Positions 32,832 through 45,000 of a stretch of DNA of 64,000 nucleotides are shown in pieces; position 1 is the first letter of the stretch; each line of letters opens with the position of its first letter. Under the pieces are notes generated by a model. It was not told the DNA's origin, searched no databases, and was given only the letters and a program-made list of their open reading frames with translations. The position numbers and the translations under genes are program-made. The stretch comes from Setaria digitata (lineage: Eukaryota; Nematoda; Chromadorea; Rhabditida; Setariidae): NCBI GenBank assembly GCA_003640385.1, contig RCAB01000200.1:41608-105607 (forward strand). Reading direction: 5' to 3'.

Positions 32832-33442
32832 GTGATATGAATTAATAACTTTGTACATTTTATATAAATTTATTTATTGTTTCCACTTTCACTTACGTGT
32901 ATTGACTTTTCTCATTCTCTTTCCTCTGTGATTACTACTCAGAGCGTGTGTAAAAGCTAGAAATTGCTTTAGGAAATAGCAGTTCTGGTTAAATGTCTGT
33001 CCAGTAATTGCTTATGATTATTTGATCAGGACTATATTATATTGTTGATGTCAGTGTATTGCACACTGCAGTTTTTTGTTCCATGATAGTTTCAGTAAAC
33101 TATTTTTAATTCTAACCCTATATCAAGCAATAAGGAACATTGACGATGTCTCTCCTATTTCTTATATTTTATCAATTGTTCAGAATGTATCAACATTTCA
33201 TGTTGACACTCAGTACACATCAACATATATTGATGTGGAATTTCAAATTGGTTTCGATCTCCAATTTGAAGGTGACAGAATTTTTCGAGATGAAAATTTA
33301 GGAAATGATCGCATATGCGTACGTCATTCTGCTCATCCTTTCCTAATATATATTCAAATCTATTCTAGTGTCGACATTGTGTAAAAAAAGTGGTCACTTG
33401 TCGAATCAAAATCTAAAGAAGTGCTCTTTCCCAAATGCCCAT
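32832..33442 (+). other. spacer and possible 5' exon of the FANCM-like gene
   Basis: After the TIP60 stop comes AT-rich sequence. The stretch from a splice acceptor at 33368 to the FANCM-like ATG is open in the same frame. A further in-frame exon ending at 33271 (donor aag/gtgaca) could precede it, but neither adds an upstream ATG, so the true N-terminus is unresolved. Confidence 0.35.
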
Positions 33443-36400
33443 ATGGAACCATTTGGCTTTACTCATTTAAGAGTTGAAGAGGCTGCAGATAATACAGCGC
33501 CTACGGTATCGAATGAGAAATTCAAAAAGAATGGCTTAAACATAGCGAAGTGAGTGCTTTTTGGGCTCTCTTACATGAGAAGCATTGGAAAGTCTTGTTG
33601 TGCTCTATGTGTGATTAATAGTCATTAATAAATGTGCTTCTAAGAAGCTTGGTTTTTATAAGAATTTAAGTTTGAAATTTAACTCTTCCCGATATAAGTG
33701 GGACCATATTACTATATTCGTAGATTGACGAAATCCCAGCAATGGTCGATGCGTTATCTATATTATCCTATAAATACACCTGTTTGCCGTTATCAAAAAA
33801 GACTCGTTTTGGATTCTTTATATAACAATATACTAATAGCCCTGCCGAAAGAACTGGATGCTTTCTTCGTTGCTGCCGTTGTTATGTTCAATTTTCGGAG
33901 GTATCAATTTTAATATATAAACTGCGATTTAAAAAAAGATCGCGCAAGAAATGAGTGACTTATGAGCACTACTAATTATTTCATTTTGTATTAACTTTAC
34001 TAGTCCTTTTGTTATATTACCAAAGTGAACTTTTCTGGGATGAGAGAATGAATTAATTGTTTCCTGCATTTCCGTCTCAGAAATACTGGTTCCGCAGTAA
34101 CTGATTCCACAGTAATCCTCAGACAACTGGGTCATAGAAAACATCCCTATTCGGCGAACTATTTCACTTCGTTCTTCTTCTGAAATGAACAAACAGTTAT
34201 ATGTTATACAGTATTTAAAAAAACAAAAAACAAAAACAAAGACATATTTATTTTTCTCCACTCTCTATGACTTAGATGACGTGTACTTCGGTTGAATTAG
34301 ACGATTAACAGGACAAACCACGATGTACTTCTGAAGTTTGAAGTATCACGTCTTTATGTTTCTCGGGGCAAGTAGTTTTGGTTGTTACCTAATGAACTGT
34401 AAATAATTCGAGACACTAGTTGCATTTCATACACCAATGTCTTTTTTTTGTTGCGCATGAGTAGACATATTTAGTTGGGAAGTCATTTAAAATATAGAAT
34501 AAGCAATTGCTCAAATAATTTGTATCGTCTTCTAATAATGCTTAGTCCGAAAGTGGCTAAATCCGTCTTAGCTGTTTTACAAACAGATGGTTTCCGATGC
34601 AAAAGGTAGTGTGCATATGCACAAACGTGGAATCATCGGTGAGTGCTGCAAAACGATTCGTTGAAATTACGGGTTATTCTGAAGATATGTGCTTATATGC
34701 CAACCTGAAAAAGAATGATCGTTACCAAAAGTGGATTCAACAAGACATCATATTTGCTACAGCTGAGGTTTGTTGCTTTTTCTTGATAGAGAAGAAATCG
34801 AAGATTATAGATTCATTTGAATTTCAAGAATACTATTGGACTTAATCATTTAGTTGATAAGAATTATTAGCGTCGGGTAAAAGTTTGTTCAATACAGGAT
34901 TTCTTTGCGCTGGATCTTTTTATAATAAAATAAATCAGGACTACTGAACAGAGAAGACTTGAATTTATGATTCGGAAGAACTCCCGAGTTCGATTCTTTG
35001 ACATCCATTTCATCGAATTTCCAACAGAAAGTAAAAGCAAGGCGTGCCTAAGCTTAATTGAAATTCTAAAACAGGTGAATTGTGTAGGGGCAACGTATCC
35101 TTTTACCTTCTTTCTATCAACCTTATACGTAGCAGTCTTTTGCTAATGTGACGTGATGTGTTTTGAACCTCGTCGTTTATGATAACATAATGCAGTGTGG
35201 CTATGAAATTGTCATTTTACTGTAATTGGTCGTAAAAAGACTTCAAAATATCATTACTTCAAAACAGACTACAAGAATTGGTTAAAAAAAAAAAAAAAAA
35301 AAAAGAAGAAAGTTTGTCATTTTAGTTTGCCGCATTTAAGAATCTTTTTAAGAATCGAAGAGGTAGTATCTCTTCGACGAAAAAAAAGCTCTTGACATAT
35401 TTTGTTTCATAAGAGTCAAACAATTTATCATATGTGTGCTTGTAATACATAAATTTTTTGCACTAATAAGTTATTTTATGCATGTTTCAAAAACTCAAAT
35501 GAGAAGCTGGATGCAATTCCAGTTTAATCGAAAAAGGCTTTTAGTTGATATTTCTTTTAAAAATCTGTTTTTTTTTTAGCTGATGATTCTCTTTTGATCA
35601 TTGTTTAAAATATCACTAAATCAAAATCTTTTATCTGGCATATAGTAATATTTTTATTTTTTTCAATATTTCATTGTACGCTAGCGATAAAGTGAGTATA
35701 TTGCTATCGTTCGAAGGTGGCATCGGTTTTCAAAATGATGCTTAATCGAAAATTGAATGCTATTTATCTAAAATTGAACGATATACTTCTATCATTTCAA
35801 GCCTTTTTTTGAAAAAATTAAATGAAGAACAAATTTTCATGGTTTTTGAAGTAGATATAATGGTTTTCTTTATAGAGCATTGTTACTGATTTCAAAGATA
35901 GTGATGAACTATCAGAAATATGTTTAATGGTTGTGGAAGATGCCCATCGTGCTGTTTCTGGTTCGCATCCTTTAGTGAAATTGATTCGTAACTGCATTCT
36001 TGCAAAAGTGAGTTACTCATTGAATTGAATACGACAAAACTAACATCCATCTTTCATGTTGAATAAGTAATAAGAATAGCGCTCTCTGTAATTGTTTATT
36101 ATTTATTCAAGCGTTTACTTATTTCATTTTTCAAGTCGCATATTTTTTTCAAGGCAAAATTTCGTGTTCTGGCGATTACGGACTGCCAAATAGATAAGGT
36201 TGGTCAGTTACAGCTAATTGTAATGAACCTTCAAATTGACCTGATTCGATCATTAAGCTCGATAAGAGAGGATGTTTCTTTAGCTGTCGCTTCACCACGA
36301 TTATGCAAACTCTATGTAACCATTGATGATAATATGCGCCGTGTTAGAAATCAACTCCTTGAAGTATTCTCTTTTATTTTTATTCTCCTTCGACGAAGTT

Positions 36401-39400
36401 TTCATGAATCACAGTAAATTACATTGAAAAATTAGCCATTAGCCACACATCATTCAAAAATTTTGATTATTTGAGAATATCGCTGCATGTGTAGATAGAT
36501 TTGTAGTAGGGACTGGCTCGATTTTCATGTGTATTAAATTTCTAATGGAATAATGGAAGCTGGAGACAGATCATCCGATTTTATAAAAACTAAGAAATTG
36601 AAAATATGAGAACAAAGTTTAACAGGCCAAAGGTTTTTAAAGATTTCTTTATAACGATCATGGAATTTTTCTCTTCTTCATTTTCAGGCAATGCAACCCA
36701 TTGCATCAATGTTATGCGAAAATGGCTTGTTTCCTACAGATGATCTAAAGAAACTTGCGAATTTTTCAACGAGTTATTTGCAAAATAGGATACAGAATGG
36801 AAGTAGCGATTTGGTGGAAATTTATTGCGATTTTTTCGAACTCTTACTAGCTTATAATATCTTGATGTGTGATGGTTTAACCGCTTTTGGAAATAGCCTT
36901 CAAGGTTAGCAGTTTTTGAAATAGTTTTAGCCCTACTTTACTCTTAATTCCATTTAGCCTTTTAGTTCCAGTTTTTTTCAAGCCTTTTAATGGGAAACAT
37001 TATTTCTGTGTGTTTCACAATATCTTCCCTTTTATCCATTTTTCGTCATCGACAATGCACTTTCATTTTAATCAACCAACTAATTTAGAGAATGACACTC
37101 TTGCAGCTTTTCAGAATCATATTCACTTCTTTTTTCTTTGTGATATATGAGCTGATGGTTTGAAACTCCACTTATTCATTAAAATATATTCTTTTCAGCA
37201 TTATCCACCCGAAGTACGATGATTGCAAAAATTTTAGAAACAAATGACATTTTAAAAGAGGCCTGTTTTCTTCCAACTCTCTCAAGACCTGATGATCTAC
37301 AATGCCACAAACTAGACATGTTGGTTACATTGCTGAGGAATACTCGCGAACGTTATGGTATATTTCGCGTTGTTATTTACTCATATAGGGTTTCGAATGG
37401 ACTGTGAGATTTTATCAACATTTTCAGGTAGCGAGAAATCAATAGTAGTAGTCTTATGTAGGGATCGGGATCCGGCATTTGTCAACAGCCTTCTTTTGTC
37501 GCTTAAAACTAGACTTTCTGAAAAATACGGATTCGCTTTTTTCTCCATTAAAAGCGGTATATTATTCAATATCTAAAAGGAATCATAGAAATTTTTTTTT
37601 TCCGAAATTTGCTATATCACCACTTTCTTTCTTATTTCAGTTTGCTTATCGGTTTCTTTTTCTGCGTTATCCTTATTCGATATTTATTTATGTGCTCATT
37701 CATTCTTTTACTGTCGTGATTTGTTTTTTCAGGGGATAGCTGCAAAAAAGTTTCAGAAAATACAATGAAGGTGCGGTCTAGTTCCCTCATTGTATTTCAG
37801 TTCATTTTTATTTGAAATTTTTCTCTACACAGTTTTTGGGAAGCACTTCAGATATTTGCAGGATAGATTATGCAATGTTCTTCTTATACCATGTGCTTCA
37901 TTCTCGCCTGAGATTAATGTTGGTTATGTGGATTCTATAATTTGTATGGATGAAGGGTTTGTTTTTTTTATTTGCCCTTATTGTTTTAAAATTCCTTTAC
38001 TTATCCTTATTCTTTAATTTTTTTATTTTCATAACTTAAAGTTTCATAACTAATATACCAATAGTTTTTTTAGCCTTTGTTCACTTCGATACACAAGTGT
38101 TATCAAAGTGCGAGTTGAAGGAAATCTTTTAGCACTTTGTTCTGCTGGCTATGAAACGGCATGTATTCTTGAAAACTTTTCATCAGTTTGATAAACTTAT
38201 TTGGAGATTAGGGAATTTATAAAGGAAAGAAAGGACAACTTACTCCGCTTACTACTATAAGCAAAAACTCAGGCTTAAGTAGATGTAGATCGTCTTTATG
38301 ATGTAGTAGTGTAATGTTTACATTTTAGAATGTATATAGTTTCATGGGAGTCAAGGGAACCGTTGACTGTGTACATGCGGATCAGATTAGTGCTGTACAA
38401 CTCTGTACCGATGTATCACCGATGATGCCGTGTAGTTCTGTCCCTAAAATCGTAGAATATTGGGCTCAGGATATTGGTCAAAGGTTGATTCCAAAGTTTA
38501 ATCAAACCAAAAGTTGAATGAAACACACTTTTCCTAGCAGCAGTGCTGACTGTAATTACTACCATTATAGTGAGAGTTTGCTTACAATGGCTGAGCGTTG
38601 CGATTTTCAAGAAAGGCTTGCATTCAATAGTTCATTAGATCGATCGAAGTTGATTGAGGTTTTCTTTTTTTTATTTCATCATTATTTTCCTGATTACGTT
38701 CGATACATGAAAGGATGACGCTGATTACCGTGATTGGTGAATGTTAATTTTTCGTTCTCGTTATCATGTGATAGTATTCTACGTTAGATGATCAGCTGTT
38801 TATTCCAATTTCGCCTTAGTTGACAAAGGCTATGCAATTAAAATCCTTACTTTTCACCACTCGAACAATATTTTCTCATGTTTTATTTTCATTCGCGTTC
38901 TGAAAACAAGCATAAATTCTTTCAACTCATCCCTATTTTGAATAAATTCTTTGATCAGGATAACTGTAGTTTATTGAAATTCTGCATCCAAGAAACGTTT
39001 TTATGGCAAGACCGTCCACAGCGATTTGCAATACTTGGCCATGGTACTCTTGTTCCGAATTTAACGAATATTTTTCGCAGAGATCCAAAAATTTTGGCGG
39101 AACAAGTTACAAAGTATGTTCCAAGTCCTTCATTTGTTTCTGTATGTGGTGATGTGATTGCATGGTTTTTTTTTTTTTTTTTTTTTTTTTTTTCTATATT
39201 GGTGTTCGCACTCACCGGACTCTCTTTTGTTTAGATTGCAAAACAAACGGAAAGTCAAATGGATGGATGAAGATTCACAATCGTCGAAAACAGACGACCG
39301 ATCTTTAATGGAGTTACATCTAGAATTAGATAACGATTCAAGAATGCAATATTCTGGAAAGCTAATCACTGAGAAAAGCTTGACAAAGGTATGGTCATGT

Positions 39401-39931
39401 TTTAGTTAAAAGCACTGCAAATTTTAACAACTATTATGTGGCAGTCCAGTTTTCATCCTTAGGTAATTGTGCTTAATAAATAAAACTACAGGGTCCACCT
39501 AGAAAACTTCGGAGGAAAAAAGTACCGCGCTTGGATCGTATCGATTCAGCAAGCTTTACACTGGTAAAGGTGCTGAAACCAAAGGTAAATCTGATTTGCT
39601 TCTTTCATTCAGCTTTTTTTTCCGTAATATTTTTTTCTATATTTCCACTTTTATCTGGGATTGAAGCACTTTTACTATAACAAGTTCAGGCTTTGACAAT
39701 ACTGCTCGCAGAATATATTTGAAAGTGAACTTTGGATTTCCCTGAAAAGCATTGGCAGCCACAATTTGTTTGTTGATACATGCTTTCATTTTTCGGCTTT
39801 GAGAAATTTATCTATTTCAGTTAACAGCAAGTGATTTTGTGAACCGTATGGAAAGACAGGATGAACATCGTGAACGTATAAAGCAGATGACTGAAATAAT
39901 CCAAAAACTGAGTGATCTTATATGCTTATGA
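33443..39931 (+). CDS. FANCM-like protein with a degenerate (probably ATPase-dead) helicase domain, about 819 aa
   Basis: Exons: 33443-33549, 33724-33900, 34587-34767, 34952-35074, 35876-36007, 36154-36363, 36688-36904, 37199-37357, 37428-37556, 37833-37956, 38074-38185, 38329-38483, 38538-38658, 38959-39113, 39235-39388, 39492-39584, 39821-39931, all phase-consistent. The order of elements follows FANCM SF2 helicases: YPINTPVCRYQ, then VAAVVMFNFRRWFP, the motif II region, FRVLAI, a helical insert (EIYCDFFELLLAYNI), HKLDMLVTLLRN, CNVLLIPC and VDSIICMDEG. The catalytic signatures are gone: the P-loop GLGKT position reads KELDA (residues 78-82), DEAH reads EDAH (217-220), SAT reads ITD, and the arginine-finger motif QxxGRxGR reads RYTSVIKVR. 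The protein ends without the ERCC4 nuclease-like domain of vertebrate FANCM. FANCM normally remodels stalled forks and recruits the Fanconi core. Here a scaffold-only role is inferred. The start is uncertain, and exon 34952-35074 has the weakest splice support. Confidence 0.75.
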
Positions 39932-40128
39932 CTGGAAGTTTGCCGAACTTTAATTCCCTAAACGGGAATTCCATCCGTAATTTTGTAGAAAACTCACCAT
40001 GTGAAGACTTCTTTATTATTCTGGTATCCGTGCGTATGCAACGAAATTTTCTGTCTCCGGAAACTGTCCGAGAAGTAATTCGAAACTGGTGTGCGACAGG
40101 TCACTATGATAATAAATTTGAAGATTAG
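39922..40128 (+). CDS. 68-aa ORF overlapping the FANCM-like stop
   Basis: ATG at 39922 lies 10 bases inside the end of the upstream gene in another frame, and TAG is at 40126. The peptide has a coding-like composition (FLSPETVREVIRNWCATGHY) rather than low complexity, but I recognise no family. It could be a short downstream cistron, part of an alternative C-terminal end of the FANCM-like protein, or chance. An in-frame TGA lies just before its ATG. Confidence 0.3.
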   Translation: MLMTGSLPNFNSLNGNSIRNFVENSPCEDFFIILVSVRMQRNFLSPETVREVIRNWCATGHYDNKFED

Positions 40129-40746
40129 CACAGCGGAATATGTTTCATACTCTTTTTGTTTTAGTATCCTTTACGGGGAGGTCAGAAAAATGACGATAAT
40201 TTGGATCGAAGCCACTTTTAAGTATCATAGATGATCAGAGGAGAAGGAAAGAACCAGGGAGAAATTATCACTACTGTGTAAAAACAGGAAAATTTCCTTA
40301 ATTACATGTTGTCTTGCATTGCTTTGATTTGTTGAATAGACATGAATTGGTGAATGAAAAAAAACATTCTTCACGGATTATAGAACAATTTATATCGCTT
40401 AGACAGAATGATTTCGAATTTGACTTGACAATATAAAGATAAACGAAGTGAAATTGCAATCGATTAGAATAAGCTTGTACATTCTTATCGTTTCAAATTG
40501 TATGGTTTTTTTTTTCTCTCACCCATAAAAATTTCAGCCAAATTTGGAGCTTTTTTTTGTTGAAGACTGAGGCTCATTTTAGAGGAAAAATGAATCCGGA
40601 AAAAACCAAACTCAATTCAGAAAGAAGAAATTCAGGAAAAGAAAAAACCACAAATACACAGAGAGGGAAGCGAACAACCCCTTCCGGCGTCTGACATCAT
40701 GCAAACAAAAGTCTATCACGAAGCGACAGTACCAAGATAAAACGTG

Positions 40747-40818
40747 GGGCTGAGCCGGGGATCGATCCCGGGACCTCTCGCACCCTAAGCGAGAATCATA
40801 CCACTAGACCACTCAGCC
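40747..40818 (-). tRNA. tRNA-Pro (anticodon AGG)
   Basis: On the minus strand the acceptor stem GGCTGAG pairs with CTCAGCC. The anticodon arm is CTCGC-TTAGGGT-GCGAG, giving anticodon AGG (Pro), and the T arm is CCGGG-ATCGATC-CCCGG. The internal A box (TGGTCTAGTGG) and B box (GGATCGATCC) are present, and a run of four T (pol III terminator) follows within about 10 bases. No intron. Position 54 of the T loop is A rather than T. The gene stands alone between two protein genes. Confidence 0.95.
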
Positions 40819-41176
40819 TCGTCGTTGCCATCTCTTAACACTCCTTTCTATTTGTTTTCCTAAATGAATTTCTTATGAAGAATACGTATAAACTTTATAA
40901 GCTATGAGAGCATTGAACTATAGATGCTGAGACTATTCACTGATTGGTTCTCTCCGGCCGGTAGTCCTCTCACCGGATCCGTTTTCTGTAGAAATACCAG
41001 GCATTCTATGATACAGACGAATGTGTATTTTAATGTGCATCACTTATGACCATATAGATGAGAAGAGTTTATGATCCTTAAAGCTGTTTGAAGTTATACC
41101 AAATTGGTTAGTTAAAGTTACGATGAAGACAAGCGGAAAAAAAAAACCATAGTATCCCAGATCAAACCGGAAAAAG

Positions 41177-41235
41177 CTCCGTAAGTAGGTACTTATGGAG
41201 TACCTACTTACGGAGGTACTCCATAAGTACCTCCG
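41177..41235. repeat. compact cluster of overlapping perfect palindromes
   Basis: Arm 41177-41193 (ctccgtaagtaggtact) pairs perfectly with 41199-41215 over 17 bp with a 5-nt loop. Arm 41188-41204 (ggtacttatggagtacc) also pairs perfectly with 41215-41231. A third 10-bp hairpin uses 41211-41220 and 41226-41235. The hairpins share bases and exclude one another. Confidence 0.9.
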
Positions 41236-42031
41236 CCAAAAATTCAGAGATAGCAAGGATTTTACTTTAATTTCCGCAAGTTCTTCACCATTAGACTATA
41301 ACTAAACACTCATCCCTCTCTCCCATCGCAAATTCAAAATCTGAACTTGGTCGTGATTAAGAGATTTCAGGCTTCATTAGTGCTATGCTATTCCTGTTTC
41401 AAAATAATGCTATAGAATTAACTGTCCTGCTCGTTTTGAATGCATTCATTTCCTTTCTTCGATCATTTTAATCTTTATATATACATAGGAATATTACAAT
41501 GAAAATATATACATTTCGATTCACCGGCTTCTAGAATATTAACTCAAAACACACGGTTATTACAAATAACCGTCGTGGCAAAACTTTTAAAACAACATCA
41601 AACACTAAGAAATTTAAGAAAGCGAATCCAGTAGTCATACGTATAATTTGGAATTAAAAAATAGCTAAATAAAGTTGTTAAAGAAGTTGTGTCATACAGG
41701 GGATTTATTAGATTCATTCGTCGTAGAAGCTAGTGTTTTGGAAGGGATGTTGGTGACAGGTTTATAACAAAAATGACAACTCTCGTTGGTAAAGAATTAT
41801 AATTCAACCTCTTCAAGATTTCTGGAAGCGGAACATCTAAACCAGATATTACTGAAATTTGTTTTCCTGGAGCAAAACCGTTGTCAATACATTAAAAAAA
41901 GGCAGTACTAAACATGAAAGATAAAATGACCTCGTATCTCATTTTACACTCCTCATTTCAGAATGACAATCACTTATTTAATTTCGATTGTTTTTCTTTG
42001 GAAGAAATAAAAATTAGATAATCAGATTAAA

Positions 42032-45000
42032 TTATGAGAAGAAATAGGTGGAGTGTCGAACAGCTTCCAAGTCAAGCATGCCTTGTCGCACCTTTGGTGT
42101 AAATATTTTTCGCAGTTCTTGAAATTCTTCACTCGGCATACTTGTGCGCAACCAATTTGGTAAATATTTCTCACGGAAGAACTGGAAGAACATATAGCTA
42201 AGCTATAAAATTAAAAGGATAATAAGATCTGGAGTAAGAATGAAGAACAAATCGTTTCAAATCTCACTTCTGCACACTGCTTTACTAACGGTTCGTTGTG
42301 TAACTGCACGAACTGTTCTCGACATATTTTATTCATCTGATCAACTTCACAAGCATGGGTCCAGTAGCAATCATGTACTGCTGCAAACGTAATACCTAAT
42401 CGTCGACAATACAGAGCAGTTAGCATCATATGAGTTGAATCCAGCGAATGCACGAAATTTGGAGGGAATGCATTTACCTGCGAAATAATTTTCTATACTT
42501 CTTAAAAACTGAAAAAAAATTTCTTATGAATCATAAGTGAATTTTCATGTAACAAATCATCGAATTAGAATTCACATTCTAAAGTAGTATGCGCGATAAA
42601 ATCTGCAGAAAAGCTAAATTAATACAGTAAGTTATGAATAAAAATGCAGAAAAAATGATAAAATATGTAGATTATTTTTCCAAAAAGATTTCATCTTTTC
42701 TTTGAACTTTACTTGTTAAGTCCAGTATGTCTTTACCAAACCTTTCTCCTAAGCAACTGTCCCTTCATTACTAGTGATGAGCAAACCTGTTTAACTGATT
42801 TAGGCAGTCGATAAACTTTATTTTCTTCCATTTTCGTCTCCAAGTAGGGTTGATAAACTGGTAAACCGAGAGGGGTAATCCATTCCACCGTTTGCATCAG
42901 TTTTACAATAGCTTCAGCACAATCGCGAAACCAATCTTTCATTTTCCTGGAAAAAAGATATAAATAAATAAGTAAAACCATAAAATATGCCATTTAAAAG
43001 TGAACAAACGAAACAATCATTTAAAGCTTACATTGAGCTAGTAAAAGCGTCGTTCAGACTTCGAAACGTCCTGTCTGCAAGATAGGTAGCATATTTCAAG
43101 CGCTAAAAACAAATGGTTTAAAAAAACTCTAAGGTTTATCAGAAAAAGGAGAAAGCACGAAAATAGTAAAATTTGTATTATCTATTCCCATTACAAAAAC
43201 AGATACAAACAAGGTTTCTTCACAGTGTACCTTTTCCAAATTAAAAAAATATGCTAAAGAATGATACTTTATCCGAATCAATCCCGATCGCCTTTAACTG
43301 TCGTTCAATTTGTCTTCGTGCTCCATTCATTGTTACGCCGTAAACAGTAGTCATTACAGTTTGTTTTATTACCTTAATAGTATAATTACTTTCGACAAGT
43401 TTCCGACACACAATCAAGCCCCTGTACCTTTCAAGAAAAGCCTAATTGCTCAAGATGTGCAGCAAAAACAGGAAAAAACCTTTCTCGAAATAGGACCCGC
43501 CATAATAGAACGCAGTGACAAAGCCAAGTCTTGCACTTCAGGATCGGAACTCCTCTCATCTTCTAAACGTTTTTGTTCTACCCTGAAATTCACTACTTAA
43601 TTTCGAAGAATACCCCCTGATGGATAAAACTATAACTGAAATCTTTTGAGGACGACATACCTAAAAGCAACACTGGAATAGACGTCAGATGGTTTTTCAG
43701 TAGGTAGTAAATTCACTTCTTTGCCACCTTCCTGATCTCTTCCCAGCGCTGCATAATGTTGCAAACCATTGCATGAACCATCTTGATATATCGGTAAGTG
43801 ACTCATGAAAGTTGTTGGATCATCTAAACCAACATTTACAAACAGCATGAATAAGAGAACAACTTAAGATACCTTATGATACCGATGAGATGCATTCTAT
43901 TTCTTAATTCTCTAGCTTTTGAGGATTTTAAGTCAAGTCGTGAGAGGCTAAAGAGTCAGGGAAAACTTTGTTAAACTGAATGTTTTATCTGCATTACTTG
44001 TTGGAATTAACCTCTTATTATACCACAATAAAAAATATTCGAATCATGCGTATCTTCAGAAATACCCAATAATTGGATGAAGAATACAATAACACCGAAT
44101 AGATTTCAAGATGGAAATTTTAACGTAAAGCATGAAAGAGAGCAAATATAAAAGCTGTTATAAACTGGCAATTATACCGAAAAATTGAGAGTCCAAAGTG
44201 ATATTTGCTGAATGCTTCAACTTAAGTTTAGCAAACAATCATCTCATTTGAGAGAAGATGTAGGATTCCGGTAAAACTCACCGGTTTGCAAAGCGTTCCT
44301 GATTTCAATACATGCAGACAAAGTTTGCCACGGTTCTTCCGATTTCATCCACCACATTTCACCTGCATAATAAGACGGTTTATTTTTCAAAATAAAAAAA
44401 AAAGTTCTAGATGTTATTAGTATTATTACCAGATAAAGGATTGTTGGCACTTTCCAAAATTTTCGGCAACATCTCATCGGCATATGCTACACGGGTCATA
44501 TTCGACTCCTTCTTTAAAATACCCGTCAAATTAATACAGTGAAGTTTCAGCCATTGCAAGCCACTGTTACCTAACGGCCGACCTGAAGTAAAGACAGTCA
44601 AAACTCGTAATATTAAAATTTATCAAATTTTTATTATAAGCACTCCCACTTCTAATGTTTATGATCCAAATGTTAATCCAGCCGATGTTAAACATACACT
44701 GCAGATGTCACGACTTCAACTGTAGTCATTCTATTATTCCATGACTCTTTTTACAAATAACTAGAAATACCTTCTGCAAAGACCAACAACGAACGATTCA
44801 AATCGTCCCCCATATGATTCAAGTAGGGTGTTATGGGATAAACACGTCCACGAAAATCCATACTGTGTGGGAAGAACAGAACACTTCCTTTGAAATGGTT
44901 TGCCATCGTCAAGCGATAAAGCAACCAACACCATAACGAATTTAACTCGTTCCTGAAAGCAAATATTACCCGAAATATAATATTTCACTTCCTTTCCTTT

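Larger units (their letters stand above)
39932..42031. other. 2.1-kb spacer between the FANCM-like gene and POLRMT
   Basis: Holds the 68-aa ORF, the tRNA-Pro gene and the palindrome cluster. The rest is AT-rich with no further gene seen. It includes the 3' flanks of two convergent genes. Confidence 0.55.

Noticed and set aside
33076..33384. 102-codon plus-strand ORF before the FANCM-like gene
   Set aside because: No in-frame ATG and no family resemblance. Part of it may be a 5' exon, but this is not supportable.
37732..37770. Exon-like 39-bp segment between two FANCM-like exons
   Set aside because: Including it breaks the frame of the next exon, while skipping it joins exons 37428-37556 and 37833-37956 in perfect phase. 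Treated as intron.
38955..39409. Lys-rich minus-strand and Phe-rich plus-strand ORFs
   Set aside because: Created by the poly-T run in an intron and antisense to FANCM-like exons.
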